From the NCBI GenBank assembly GCA_035719045.1, contig DASTGO010000387.1:1-30272 (forward strand): a stretch of 30,272 nucleotides of DNA, read 5' to 3'. Every line of letters begins with the position of its first letter. Position 1 is the stretch's first letter. This document shows, one piece after another, positions 7,829 to 16,267 of the stretch. The notes below the pieces were generated by a model. It was not told the DNA's origin. It worked only from the letters and a program-made list of their open reading frames with translations, and did no database searches. A program made the translations under genes and the position numbers. The stretch comes from DASTGO01 sp035719045. GTDB taxonomy: Bacteria; Actinomycetota; Actinomycetes; Actinomycetales; Kineosporiaceae.

Positions 7829-8926
7829 ATGCGCAACCAGGCCCGCTGGGCGATGGCGGCAGCCGCCATGGCCATGACCGTCCCACTCCTGGTGATCACC
7901 TGCGGCCCCGCCGCCGCGGCCACCCTGCCTGGCTGCCCGACGCCGAAGGGTCAGCGGATCACGAACACCCCGGCCACGTTCCCGAAAACCGTCTCCCTCA
8001 CCTTCGACGACGGCCCGAACCCCGACTGGACGCCCCAGGTACTCGCCGCCCTGGCCCGTCACCACGTCCACGGCACCTTCTTCATGATCGGGGACCGGGC
8101 CGCACAGCACCCCGACCTGCTGCAGAAGGTGGTCGACGCGGGGCACGTCATCGGCAACCACACCTGGAACCACCCCACTGCGGGTAACGGTATGTACGAC
8201 CTGACCCGCCAGCAACTTGTCACCGAGCTGGACCCGACGTCGGCGATGATCCGCAACGAGACCGGTCGCCCGGTCTGCTTCTTCCGGGCGCCGCAGGGCA
8301 AGGACCAGACCGCGACGATCCACGAGCTGGCCAGGGCCCGCGGGATGACCGTGACGGCCTTCTACTCGGCGTCGGACTACCAGCAGCCCGGGCAACTGGA
8401 CCCCACCTGGGTGTCCCTGATCGAGCAGCGGCTGGAGAACCTCGGCAACCACCCGATCCTGCTCATGCACGACGGCGGCGGGTTCCGCGGCAACACCGTG
8501 GCAGCCCTGGACGCGATCATCACCTGGTACGCCGAGCGCGGGTACGTGTTCACCGACCCGGCGGGGCGGCCGTTCCCGGGCGGGCTGCCGGCCGACGCCA
8601 AGTTGCCCTCGACCGGCTGGGCCATCCCCCCGGACTGGACCCCGCCGCCGAACGGATCCGGTGCCGGGCAGGGGCAGGGCCAGGTCGATGGACAGTCAGA
8701 GGACGGCTCGTCGGGCTCGCGGCCGACGGATCTGCCGAAGCCGGGCACCTTCACCGGCAGCCCGACCGCGCCGACGGCCCCTGCCCCCGGGGCCACACCG
8801 AGCGTGAAGCCCACGCCGCAGCTGACGAAGCTGGCCGCCGACAGCACCGACGATCCGCTGGCCGCCCAGCAGCTGATGAACACGGTGACCCGCTACCTGA
8901 TGGTGTTCTCCGCGCCGCCGTCCTGA
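7829..8926 (+). CDS. secreted NodB/CE4-family polysaccharide deacetylase
   Basis: A metal-dependent deacetylase of N-acetylated sugars (peptidoglycan, chitin or a related glycan), 365 residues. A Sec signal peptide ends near AAAA-TLPG (residue ~32). The NodB domain follows: TFDDGP with catalytic D60 and metal ligand D61; NHTWNHP with H111 and H115 as metal ligands; FRAPQG with R153 (motif 3, usually an aromatic where Q156 sits); SASDYQ (motif 4, Tyr where Trp is common); and LLMHDGGG with H214. Residues ~275-345 are a Pro/Gly/Thr-rich tail that could span the wall. ATG 7829 follows AAGGGGG at about 5 bases and gives a clean signal peptide; the upstream in-frame start at 7769 does not. Substrate is not determined. 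Confidence 0.88.
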   Translation: MRNQARWAMAAAAMAMTVPLLVITCGPAAAATLPGCPTPKGQRITNTPATFPKTVSLTFDDGPNPDWTPQVLAALARHHVHGTFFMIGDRAAQHPDLLQKVVDAGHVIGNHTWNHPTAGNGMYDLTRQQLVTELDPTSAMIRNETGRPVCFFRAPQGKDQTATIHELARARGMTVTAFYSASDYQQPGQLDPTWVSLIEQRLENLGNHPILLMHDGGGFRGNTVAALDAIITWYAERGYVFTDPAGRPFPGGLPADAKLPSTGWAIPPDWTPPPNGSGAGQGQGQVDGQSEDGSSGSRPTDLPKPGTFTGSPTAPTAPAPGATPSVKPTPQLTKLAADSTDDPLAAQQLMNTVTRYLMVFSAPPS

Positions 8927-8969
8927 CCGGAGCCGGGCCCGGCGCCCTGCCGGACCGCGCCGCCGACGC

Positions 8970-9662
8970 TCAGGCGAACAGGCTGTGCAGGCCGATCACC
9001 AGCAGCGACAGGGGAAACATCCCGAAGCAGATCAACGCACCCAGCCGGGCCGAGCGGTGCGGCCGGACCACCGCCAGCGGCGCCGAACCCAGCGCCCGCA
9101 CCGTGAGCAGCCCCGCGATGTAGGCCAGGGCCGGGATCCCCACCAGCACCACCACGGCATTGGCATTCGCGTCCACGGCCATCGACCGGTACTGGACCAG
9201 CAGGGCGAGCAGGGCCCAGCCCAGGTACAGCAGGAAGTTCCGCAGCCCGGACGGCCACCCCGGGAGGAACCGGGGGCGGGTGGCCAGCTGATGAGCCTCC
9301 CGGGCATGGGACGAGGCCCGCGCGGTGGCCCGGATGGCGAGGACGACCAGCTCGTACGGCGACGCGCTGACCTCCTGCGGCTCGGCGGACAGCCGGGGCT
9401 GGGCCAGCCGCAGCCGGCGGGCCAGATGGGTCAGCTCCGCGCCCTGGTCGATCAGCAACGGGGTGAGCCGCTCGACCTCCAGCGCCGCAGTCTCGGCACC
9501 CTGCCGCTGGACGCTGGTCCGCTGTTCCTCCGCGTCCCGTTCCGCATCCAGGGCCCGGATCAGGTCGACGTAGTGCTGCCAGGGGGTGCGGCCCTCGGCG
9601 GAGGGGACGGCGAACGGGGATCCGCTGTCGGCGCCGCCGACCTCCGGCGAATCGGCGGTCAC
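8970..9662 (-). CDS. coiled-coil, three-TM membrane protein coupled to the FtsK-like gene
   Basis: I do not recognise a named family. The 230-residue protein has a charged helical N-terminal half (about 28-95, LIRALDAERDAEEQRTSVQR, probable coiled coil). Three transmembrane helices follow at about 141-158, 167-187 and 206-228, so the coiled coil is likely cytoplasmic. Its GTG start at 9660-9662 shares the bases GTGA with the TGA stop of the upstream FtsK-like gene. This is a classic translational coupling arrangement, suggesting the two products are made in a fixed ratio and may form one complex. It converges on the deacetylase gene. Function unknown; a membrane anchor for the ATPase-like partner is my inference. 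Confidence 0.72.
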   Translation of the reverse strand: MTADSPEVGGADSGSPFAVPSAEGRTPWQHYVDLIRALDAERDAEEQRTSVQRQGAETAALEVERLTPLLIDQGAELTHLARRLRLAQPRLSAEPQEVSASPYELVVLAIRATARASSHAREAHQLATRPRFLPGWPSGLRNFLLYLGWALLALLVQYRSMAVDANANAVVVLVGIPALAYIAGLLTVRALGSAPLAVVRPHRSARLGALICFGMFPLSLLVIGLHSLFA

Positions 9663-12304
9663 GGCCGGCCCGCCCGTCCGGAGCCCGACCGCCGGTAGGG
9701 GATGAACGGGGTCGTGGTGCCCTGGTGCCGGTCGATGAGCAGGGCCCGGTCCGGCCGTGGGGTCCGGACGGACTCCTCCCCGGCCAGCTCGGCGAGCTCG
9801 GCCGCCGTCACATTGAGCGTGACCAGGCCGGCCACACCATCACGGGCCTGCGGGCCGAGGTCCTCGGCGAACCGCCGGGCGCTGCGCCACCAGCTGATCA
9901 GGTGGGCGCCGCGAGCCGGGCCGTCCTGCAGGGCGGTGTGCAGGTCCTGGAGCCCGGTCGACCCCCACCGCGGGTCCACGGCACCGCTCAGCCCGGTGGC
10001 CAGTCCGTCCGCCCCCCAGACCACGAGGTAGGTGGTGGTGGGCGCGGCCGGCAGGGCGCCGGGCTCCAGGGAGGCCGGATCGAACGGTTCCGGTTCGGGG
10101 TGGGCGATCCGGGACAGGGCCGCACGCAGGCCGGTGACCTCGACCTCCGAACAGCGGTGCCCGGCCTCCCGGACGGCGGCTGCGGCGGCGTCGACCGCGG
10201 GGTCGGCGACCGCGACCAGGCCGGCGAGCAGGAAGGCCGCTGTTCCGGGGGCATGCTGGCGGGCCAGCCCGGTGACCGCGAGGGCGAGCAGGTCCGCTCC
10301 GGTCTCCGCCGGTCCGAGCACGGCCAGGTGCCGACCGGGTGAGGTGTCCAGTGGGAAGGCCGCAGTGGGCATCCCGACGTCCACGGCCCGCCCGAGCAGC
10401 AGGCTGCGGCGGCGGATCTGCGGGGTCAGCGCCTGCCAGGCCGGGTCGTCCTGGGGGTTGCGGGCGGCCGCCGCGGTGAACACCGCAGGCGGATGGTCCC
10501 CGGGCACCCGTTGCTCCCACATCCGCTGCCGCAGCCGGGCGATCGGCTCGGGCCGGGGCGCGGGGAACCGGATCCGGTGGTGACTGCCGGCCGCCTCGGA
10601 CTGGTTCTCGACCAGGGCGGTCCCCACCGGCAGCGCCGCGGCCTCGTCATCAGGGCGGCCGAGCACGGGGCCGCCGCCGGCCAGCGCGATCCGCAGGGTG
10701 AACGGCCCGAACAGTGCCGCGTCCTCGGCCAGCAGCCCCTGCACCGCGGCCGAGGTCTGCCCGGCCAGGATCAGGTGGACGCCGTGCGCCCGGCCCCGCC
10801 GGGCCACGTCGGTGAGCAGGGTGCGGGCCTGCCGGGCGGTGGCGTCGGCCCCGCTGAGCAGGGCGTCGAAGCCGTCGATCACGGTGACGATCCGGGGCAG
10901 GGCGAGATCGGGCCGGGCCGCCCGCAACTGCTCCAGCTGCGTGACCCCCACCTCCCGCATCGCCTCGGAGCGGCGGGACAGCTCGGCGGCCAGGGCGGCG
11001 AGAACGGCGACCCCGTAGTCGCGGTCGGGTTCGCCGGCGAGGCTGCGCACATGCGGCACCCACGACGGGTCCCCCGCGGTGGGGGCGACCTCGGCGAAGG
11101 AGACCGCCTCGGACAGGTCCAGCAGGTGCAGGGCCAGCTCGTCCGGGCCGTACCGGGAGGCCAGCGCGTAGATCGCACCGAGCAGGAACCCGGTCCGCCC
11201 GGACCCGGTGCGCCCGCCGACCAGCCAGTGCGGGGTGGCATCGTCCAGCGCCAGCCAGGCCGCCTCGCGACCCTCCCGGCCCACCATCGTGCGCAGGCCG
11301 CCCGCGCTGGACTCCGTCCACAGGTCACCGGCGAACAACTCCTGGACCTCGACCGACCGCTGTTGCGCGGCCCGCCCGGCCACCTGCCGGCACACCGCGG
11401 CGAGCAGGTCCTCCGGCGGGCCACCGTCCAGCCGGACCGGGACGTTCAGGCCCCGGCCGCCGCCGGACAGGACGTGACCGGGTGGGTCCGCGACATGGAA
11501 GAACCGGCCCCGCAGGCGGATCACCGTGGCGTTCTCCAGCGGCGGACGGCCCGCCCAGGAGGCACCCGGTCCGGGGTAGCCGGCGAGGAGCAACTGCACC
11601 CCCGCGCGGTGCCCGGTCCGGGACAGCGCGGCCAGCCGGGCGATGTCGCTGTCGGTCACCCCCTCCGGGAACGCGGCGACGGCCAGCAGGAGGGTCCGCG
11701 GGTCCGGTGAGCCGGCGGCGGTCCGCAACTGCTCCTCGGCCTCGGCGAGGACCGCGCGCAGCCCGAGGACGTCCGACGCCGGCCGGCTCATCAGGTCGAC
11801 CTCGACCAGGGGCAGCAGCGGGCCGAAGGTGGGACTCGCGGGCGTGGCGTCGACGGCCAGCACCCGTACCGACCCGACCGTGGACTCCCCGAGGGTGCGC
11901 AGCAGCACGCTGCGGACGAAGGCCGAGACCCGCGCGTCGGTGGAGTCGGTGTCCAGGCAGAGATGCCCGACCCCGAAGAACGGCACCAGGACCGGGAAGC
12001 CCTCCTGGACCGGATGGGCGGTGCCGATCCGCAGCAGTGGCTCCCGGGATCCGGCCGGACGCTGGGCGAGCGGGCGGCGACCCCCCGCCAGCCAGTCCCA
12101 GCCGGCGGTCGACCAGCCGGTCACCAGGGCCTGGGCGGCGGTCTGCAGTTCGGCGGCCAGGGCGGACTGCCGGACCACCGACTCCGCGCCGTACCGGGGT
12201 TCCTGGGGGTCTCGCTCCAGGGCGTCCCGGGCGGCCCGGACGTAGCCGAGGGCTGCCCGGTGCGCCGCGACGGCCTGGCGGAACGACCCCTTCACGGTCG
12301 GCAT
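9659..12304 (-). CDS. FtsK/SpoIIIE-like multi-module protein with altered Walker motifs
   Basis: An 881-residue protein with up to three RecA-like modules. The middle one (about 335-590) matches the FtsK/SpoIIIE fold: THPHWLVG-type lead-in PHWLVGGRTGSGRT, then YGPDELALHLLDL, SWVPHVRSLAG, RIVTVIDGFDALL and GVHLILAGQTS. Two key residues differ from active members as I know them: the Walker A lysine is Arg (R370), and the Walker B catalytic acid is Gly (G478 after D477). The first module (about 85-290) and the third (about 650-860, HLAVLGPAETGADLL) lack a P-loop. There are no obvious TM helices, unlike FtsK or EccC. ATG 12304 follows GAGGAG at 5-6 bases. It is coupled by GTGA overlap to the three-TM protein. 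ATP hydrolysis is doubtful; a scaffold or nucleotide-sensing role is possible. Confidence 0.8.
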   Translation of the reverse strand: MPTVKGSFRQAVAAHRAALGYVRAARDALERDPQEPRYGAESVVRQSALAAELQTAAQALVTGWSTAGWDWLAGGRRPLAQRPAGSREPLLRIGTAHPVQEGFPVLVPFFGVGHLCLDTDSTDARVSAFVRSVLLRTLGESTVGSVRVLAVDATPASPTFGPLLPLVEVDLMSRPASDVLGLRAVLAEAEEQLRTAAGSPDPRTLLLAVAAFPEGVTDSDIARLAALSRTGHRAGVQLLLAGYPGPGASWAGRPPLENATVIRLRGRFFHVADPPGHVLSGGGRGLNVPVRLDGGPPEDLLAAVCRQVAGRAAQQRSVEVQELFAGDLWTESSAGGLRTMVGREGREAAWLALDDATPHWLVGGRTGSGRTGFLLGAIYALASRYGPDELALHLLDLSEAVSFAEVAPTAGDPSWVPHVRSLAGEPDRDYGVAVLAALAAELSRRSEAMREVGVTQLEQLRAARPDLALPRIVTVIDGFDALLSGADATARQARTLLTDVARRGRAHGVHLILAGQTSAAVQGLLAEDAALFGPFTLRIALAGGGPVLGRPDDEAAALPVGTALVENQSEAAGSHHRIRFPAPRPEPIARLRQRMWEQRVPGDHPPAVFTAAAARNPQDDPAWQALTPQIRRRSLLLGRAVDVGMPTAAFPLDTSPGRHLAVLGPAETGADLLALAVTGLARQHAPGTAAFLLAGLVAVADPAVDAAAAAVREAGHRCSEVEVTGLRAALSRIAHPEPEPFDPASLEPGALPAAPTTTYLVVWGADGLATGLSGAVDPRWGSTGLQDLHTALQDGPARGAHLISWWRSARRFAEDLGPQARDGVAGLVTLNVTAAELAELAGEESVRTPRPDRALLIDRHQGTTTPFIPYRRSGSGRAGRP

Positions 12305-12504
12305 GCCACTCCTCGAGGTCGTCGCCGACGAGCAGGCGGGCCAGCCCCTGGCCACACGTCGGATGCGGCCGCGGCAAACGTACCGCCCGAGGTGGAATGC
12401 CCCGATGTGACGTCCGCCTGCGGCTGACGCCCCGGAAGGGATGTCCGTGTGACAGGCTCGTCGCTGTCGGCAAGCATGACCCTCTCATTCAGGAGGAGGT
12501 GCTG

Positions 12505-14061
12505 GTGCGTCAGGTCACGGTCGGGGATCCCGTCGCCGTGCTCGGGGCCGGGACGATGGGCGCGGGGATCGCCGAGGTCGCGGCCCGGTCCGGCCATCCC
12601 GTCCTGCTCTTCGACGTCCGCGCGGGTGCGGCCGCCGAGGCGGTCTCGGCGATCCGGTCCCGGCTGGAGCGGGACGCCGGGCGCGGGCGGCTGTCCGCTG
12701 AGGCGGCCGCGTCGACCGCGGCCCGGCTGCGGCCGGTGGACGCCTTCGGCGAGCTGAACGGCTGCGCCCTCGTCGTCGAGGCCGTCGTAGAGGACCTGGA
12801 GGCCAAGCGGTCGGCGCTGCGGGCCGTCGAGGACGCCGTGGGCGAGGAGGTGATGCTGGCGACGAACACCTCCGCGCTGTCGGTGACCGCGATCGGGGCG
12901 GCACTGCGGCATCCGCAACGCCTGGTCGGACTGCACTTCTTCAATCCCGCGGTACGGATGGACCTGGTCGAGGTGGTGCGGGGGGACGCCACCACCGCGA
13001 AGACCGTCGACGCGGCGGCCGACCTCGCCCGCACCTGGGGGAAGACCCCCGTCGTCTGCGCCACCACCCCCGGCTTCGTGGTCAACCGGATCGCCCGGCC
13101 GTTCTACGGCGAGGCCATGCGGCTGGTCGAGATGGGCGCCGCCTCCCCCGCCACCATCGACGCGGTGCTGCGGGAGGCCGGCGGCTTCCGGATGGGACCG
13201 TTCGAGCTGGCCGACCTGGTCGGGCACGACGTCAACCTCACGGTGACCCGCTCGGTGTGGGAACGGACCTTCCACGACCCCCGCTACGCCCCCACGGTCG
13301 GGCAGCAGCGGCTGGTCGACGCCGGGCGGCTGGGGCGCAAGTGTGGCCGGGGGACCTACGCCTACGGCCCGGACGGCCTGCCGCTGGACGCCGAACCGGC
13401 CACCGCCCCGCCCCGGCGGCCACCTGCCGAGGTGGAGCTGGTCAACGACGACTTCGGGGTGATGGCCGCCTTCCTGGACCGGGTCGAGGCCGGCGGGGTG
13501 AAGGTCGCGCGCAACTCCACCGGCAACGACGACGACACCCTGGACGAGCTGCCCGGGATGCGGCTGCCCGGCGACGGCCTGCTGCGGGTGACCGACGGCA
13601 GCACGGCCCGGTCCTGGGACCTCGACGCCCCCGGCGGGGTGGTCCTCCTGGACTGGGCGCACGATCCCGCCACCTGCACCCGGGTGGCACTGATGGCTCC
13701 CCGCAACGTCGATCCGCAGGTCCTGGACGCGGCGATCGGGGTGTGCCAGGCGGCCGGCGTCGCCGTCAGCGTGATCGGTGACCCGGCCGGCGGGATCGTC
13801 GCCCGGACGGTGTCGATGCTGGTCAACGAGGCGGTCGACCTGGTCGCCCGGGGCGAGGCCTCGGCCACTGACGTCGACGTCGCCATGCTGCTGGGCACCG
13901 GGTACCCGTCCGGCCCCCTGGAGTGGGGGGACCGGGTCAGCGCGCTGCGGGTCGCGGCCGTCCTCGGCGAGCTCGACGAGGAGACCCCGACCGGCCGGTA
14001 CCGGATCAGCCCACGGCTGGACGAGGCGGTCATCGCGGAGGAGAACCTCCGGGACCTGTGA
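12505..14061 (+). CDS. paaH: 3-hydroxyacyl-CoA dehydrogenase, PaaH type
   Basis: An NAD-dependent L-3-hydroxyacyl-CoA dehydrogenase of 518 residues. The Rossmann motif is VLGAGTMGAGIAEVAA (G14, G16, G19), followed by VVEAVVEDLEAKR and NTSALSVTAI. The catalytic His/Glu pair is H144 in HFFNP and E156 in LVEVV, with the 12-residue spacing known for the family. A first C-terminal 3HCDH domain begins at TPGFVVNRIARPF. A second, diverged copy follows at about 420-515 (GGIVARTVSMLVNEAVDLV, LLGTGYPSGPLEW). This duplicated layout fits PaaH/3-hydroxybutyryl-CoA dehydrogenases of phenylacetate degradation rather than short FadB-like ones. GTG 12505 is chosen because AGGAGG (12491-12496) lies 8 bases before it. 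No other paa gene is adjacent, so the precise substrate is open. Confidence 0.85.
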   Translation: MRQVTVGDPVAVLGAGTMGAGIAEVAARSGHPVLLFDVRAGAAAEAVSAIRSRLERDAGRGRLSAEAAASTAARLRPVDAFGELNGCALVVEAVVEDLEAKRSALRAVEDAVGEEVMLATNTSALSVTAIGAALRHPQRLVGLHFFNPAVRMDLVEVVRGDATTAKTVDAAADLARTWGKTPVVCATTPGFVVNRIARPFYGEAMRLVEMGAASPATIDAVLREAGGFRMGPFELADLVGHDVNLTVTRSVWERTFHDPRYAPTVGQQRLVDAGRLGRKCGRGTYAYGPDGLPLDAEPATAPPRRPPAEVELVNDDFGVMAAFLDRVEAGGVKVARNSTGNDDDTLDELPGMRLPGDGLLRVTDGSTARSWDLDAPGGVVLLDWAHDPATCTRVALMAPRNVDPQVLDAAIGVCQAAGVAVSVIGDPAGGIVARTVSMLVNEAVDLVARGEASATDVDVAMLLGTGYPSGPLEWGDRVSALRVAAVLGELDEETPTGRYRISPRLDEAVIAEENLRDL

Positions 14062-14134
14062 CCGGCCCGGGCACGGTCCGGCAACCCCCACCCGCACGGC
14101 CCGCCCCACGGCACCTGCCCCCGCAACGGCCACG

Positions 14135-14198
14135 CCACGGCGTCCGCCCCGCACCCACCGCCCACCCCACGGCGTCCGCCCCGCACCCACCGCCCGCC
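14135..14198 (+). repeat. 32-bp tandem repeat, two copies
   Basis: A unit starting CCACGGCGTCCGCCCCGCAC recurs with a 32-base period (CACGG at 14136 and 14168 onward). Partial, more diverged copies sit on both sides near 14106 and 14199. It lies between the convergent dehydrogenase and hydrolase genes. The right edge abuts the hydrolase stop codon. It is C-rich on the plus strand and shows no strong hairpin. Confidence 0.7.
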
Positions 14199-15704
14199 TC
14201 ACGGCGCCTGCCCCGGGACGGGTTCCCGCTGCGCGACGAACTCCATCGCCCAGCCGGTCGCGCCCGGACGGTCCAGGAACGGGTCCAGCCCGGCCCGGAA
14301 CGCCTGCACCGAGAGGTCCCGGCTGCGGTCCACCAGGCGCATCGTGCCGCGGTAGGTATCGAGGTCGTGGGCGGTGACGGCGTCGGCCAGGGCGCCGGGG
14401 GCGTGCAGGGTGCGCTCCACGGTGACCCAGCCGTGCCGGTCCGGGTTCGCCCGGCCGTCCAGCCGCGGCACGACGTCGTCGGTGTGCTCGACGGCCAGGA
14501 CCTGCACATCGTCCGGCACCGGATACCCGGCGATCGGCGAGCCCACCGTCACCACATGGGTGATGTCGTAACGGGCCCGGACGCCCGGGTCCGAGGCCAG
14601 GCCCGCGGCGACCATGCCGCCCTGACTGTGCCCGGCGAGCAGGATCGGCTCGCCGCGGGAGATCCCGGCCTGTTCCATGGCCGCGAGCACGCTGCGCCGG
14701 GCGGCGGTGTCCTGCCGGGCCATCGCGTGCACGTCCCCGGCCAGGTCGAACGGGTTCGTCCCGCCGCGCAGCGACATCTCCTGCTGCCCGGGGATGCTCA
14801 CCACCCACGCCCGTCTCCCCGGCTCGGGCGACACCAGGTCCACCCGGATGGTGGCCGTCGGCGCCGGCTGGTCGTCCGGGGGGTAGCAGCCGGCGATCCG
14901 GTCGGTCAGATCGCCCAGATCCGCCGGCGGGCGGACCTCGCGGCCGGGGCGCATCGTCACCCGGACCCGTCCCGGCTCGGCGAGGCCCGGCACCACCGGC
15001 CCCAGCAGGCCCACCAGCCCGGCCAGCGCAGGCACCTCCCGCACCGGTGACGCCAGGGCGGCCACCACCCCCGGCGTGCCGAGGACCATCGGCACCGGCA
15101 GCCCCGAGACCATCCCCGGGACCGCCGCCACCGCATGCTCGGTGGACGGACCGCCCGTCCCCGCCAGGTCGGCCAGCAACCGGAGCGGACCGGGCGGCCC
15201 GCAGTTCCCCGTGCCGGACGGCCCGCCGGTCCCCGTTCCAGGCCCGGATCCCGGCAGCAGGCGCAGCCGGCCGGCCAGCACGTACCCGGCCGCGGCACCT
15301 GTGACCGCCGGCAGCAGGACAGGCGCGATCGCCCGGCCGACGACCACCCCGGCGGCCAGTTCGGCCTGGTGGACTGCGGCGTCGGCCGCGGAATCCGCGG
15401 CCCGGTAGCCACCGGCGGCCAGTCCGAGGGCGACACCGATCGCCTCCAGCCGGGCCGCCACCGACGGGAGCCCGTGCGGGCCGGCCAGTGCCGCGGCGGC
15501 CGAGGCGTCCACCGCGGCGAGGCTGACCGGGGCACTGGTCACCGTGGCCTGCAGTTGCGGCGTGGCCAGCATCCGGGCCAGGGACAGGGCCAGGGCGCCC
15601 AGCTCCGCGGCGCAGTGCCGCAGCAGTCCCGCGCAGGCCTGCAGATCGTCCAGCCGGGCCCGGATCCCACCGACCCCGCCCCTGACCTGCAACGCCTCGC
15701 TCAT
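14199..15704 (-). CDS. alpha/beta hydrolase (lipase-like) with helical WXG-associated N-terminus
   Basis: A 501-residue protein. The C-terminal third is an alpha/beta hydrolase: nucleophile elbow GHSQGG with S360, probable acid D410 in HTDDVVPRLDG and probable base H446 in AHDLDTY. The oxyanion-side strand is WVVSIPGQQE. The first ~145 residues are long Ala-rich helices (LDDLQACAGLLRHCAAELGALALSLARML, GYRAADSAADAAVHQAEL) like those of ESX/WXG100 partners. A hydrophobic GxxAAGYVLAG stretch and a Gly/Pro linker follow. Its ATG overlaps the stop of the WXG100-like gene (ATGA, 15701-15704). Serine esterase or lipase activity is likely by motif. Secretion by a type VII system is inferred from the helical N-terminus and partner; there is no Sec signal peptide. 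Confidence 0.72.
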   Translation of the reverse strand: MSEALQVRGGVGGIRARLDDLQACAGLLRHCAAELGALALSLARMLATPQLQATVTSAPVSLAAVDASAAAALAGPHGLPSVAARLEAIGVALGLAAGGYRAADSAADAAVHQAELAAGVVVGRAIAPVLLPAVTGAAAGYVLAGRLRLLPGSGPGTGTGGPSGTGNCGPPGPLRLLADLAGTGGPSTEHAVAAVPGMVSGLPVPMVLGTPGVVAALASPVREVPALAGLVGLLGPVVPGLAEPGRVRVTMRPGREVRPPADLGDLTDRIAGCYPPDDQPAPTATIRVDLVSPEPGRRAWVVSIPGQQEMSLRGGTNPFDLAGDVHAMARQDTAARRSVLAAMEQAGISRGEPILLAGHSQGGMVAAGLASDPGVRARYDITHVVTVGSPIAGYPVPDDVQVLAVEHTDDVVPRLDGRANPDRHGWVTVERTLHAPGALADAVTAHDLDTYRGTMRLVDRSRDLSVQAFRAGLDPFLDRPGATGWAMEFVAQREPVPGQAP

Positions 15705-16024
15705 CGCGGCCCCCCGGCCTCGGTCGTGGCCCGCCACACCCGGCCGGCCAGGACTCCTGCGGCCGCGACCGGTAACACCAGCGGAGTGCAGGCCACCTCC
15801 ACCGCCTGCGCGTGCCGCATCAGAGCCCGGGCCACCGAGTCGACCTCCCCGGCGGCACCACGGACCGCGTGGGCCTCCTCGGCCAGGCGGGCCCGGAAGG
15901 CCTCCGCGGCGGCGGACTGCCATGAGACTCCGGACACGCCGCCGGCCCGCACCGCCACCCGCCTGGCCTGCTCGGCCACCGCCGTCACCCGGGTGGCCAG
16001 CCGGCGCAGCTCGTCACCATCCAT
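15701..16024 (-). CDS. WXG100-like small helical protein
   Basis: A 107-residue protein with two long helices around a turn, GVSWQSAAAEAFRARLAEE. The Trp, the AA..F spacing and the length match the WXG100/EsxA group, but the third position is Ser (W-Q-S rather than W-x-G), as in several ESX-like proteins. A hydrophobic C-terminal stretch (VACTPLVLPVAAAGVLAGRVW) is longer than in classical EsxA. ATG 16024 is preferred; GTG 16042 is an alternative and neither has a clear ribosome site. It is translationally coupled to the hydrolase gene through ATGA. Small ESX partners normally pair with a helical N-terminus of their substrate, so it is a candidate chaperone or targeting partner for the hydrolase. 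Confidence 0.68.
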   Translation of the reverse strand: MDGDELRRLATRVTAVAEQARRVAVRAGGVSGVSWQSAAAEAFRARLAEEAHAVRGAAGEVDSVARALMRHAQAVEVACTPLVLPVAAAGVLAGRVWRATTEAGGPR

Positions 16025-16267
16025 GCCGCGGCCCGTCCCCACCCCGGGCCAGATCCCCCGACCCGCTCCCGTCCCCCCTACTGGCCTGCACCGATACCTC
16101 CTCCCCAGGCACCCGTCGGATGCCGCCGGATCCCGACGCTAGGGCCGCAGCCAGGGCCGGGGGGCCGCGGCAGGCGCCGGCTGTGGATGACGGGACGGTG
16201 CGGCGGGCGGTGCACGAGTCGTCCGCCCGATTTCGCGCGAGGGCCTCCGGACCGCAACCATGGGCGC

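Noticed and set aside
11482..12504. Long upstream extension of the PaaH frame
   Set aside because: It is antisense to the FtsK-like gene and compositionally a shadow; the ribosome site before GTG 12505 sets the start.
12292..14808. 838-codon minus-strand frame opposite the PaaH gene
   Set aside because: No family similarity and a high-GC mirror of two real genes.
9659..16024. A complete ESX/type VII secretion cluster
   Set aside because: There are WXG100-like genes and an FtsK-like gene, but no EccB, EccD, EccE or mycosin, and the FtsK-like protein lacks the EccC membrane anchor and intact P-loop.
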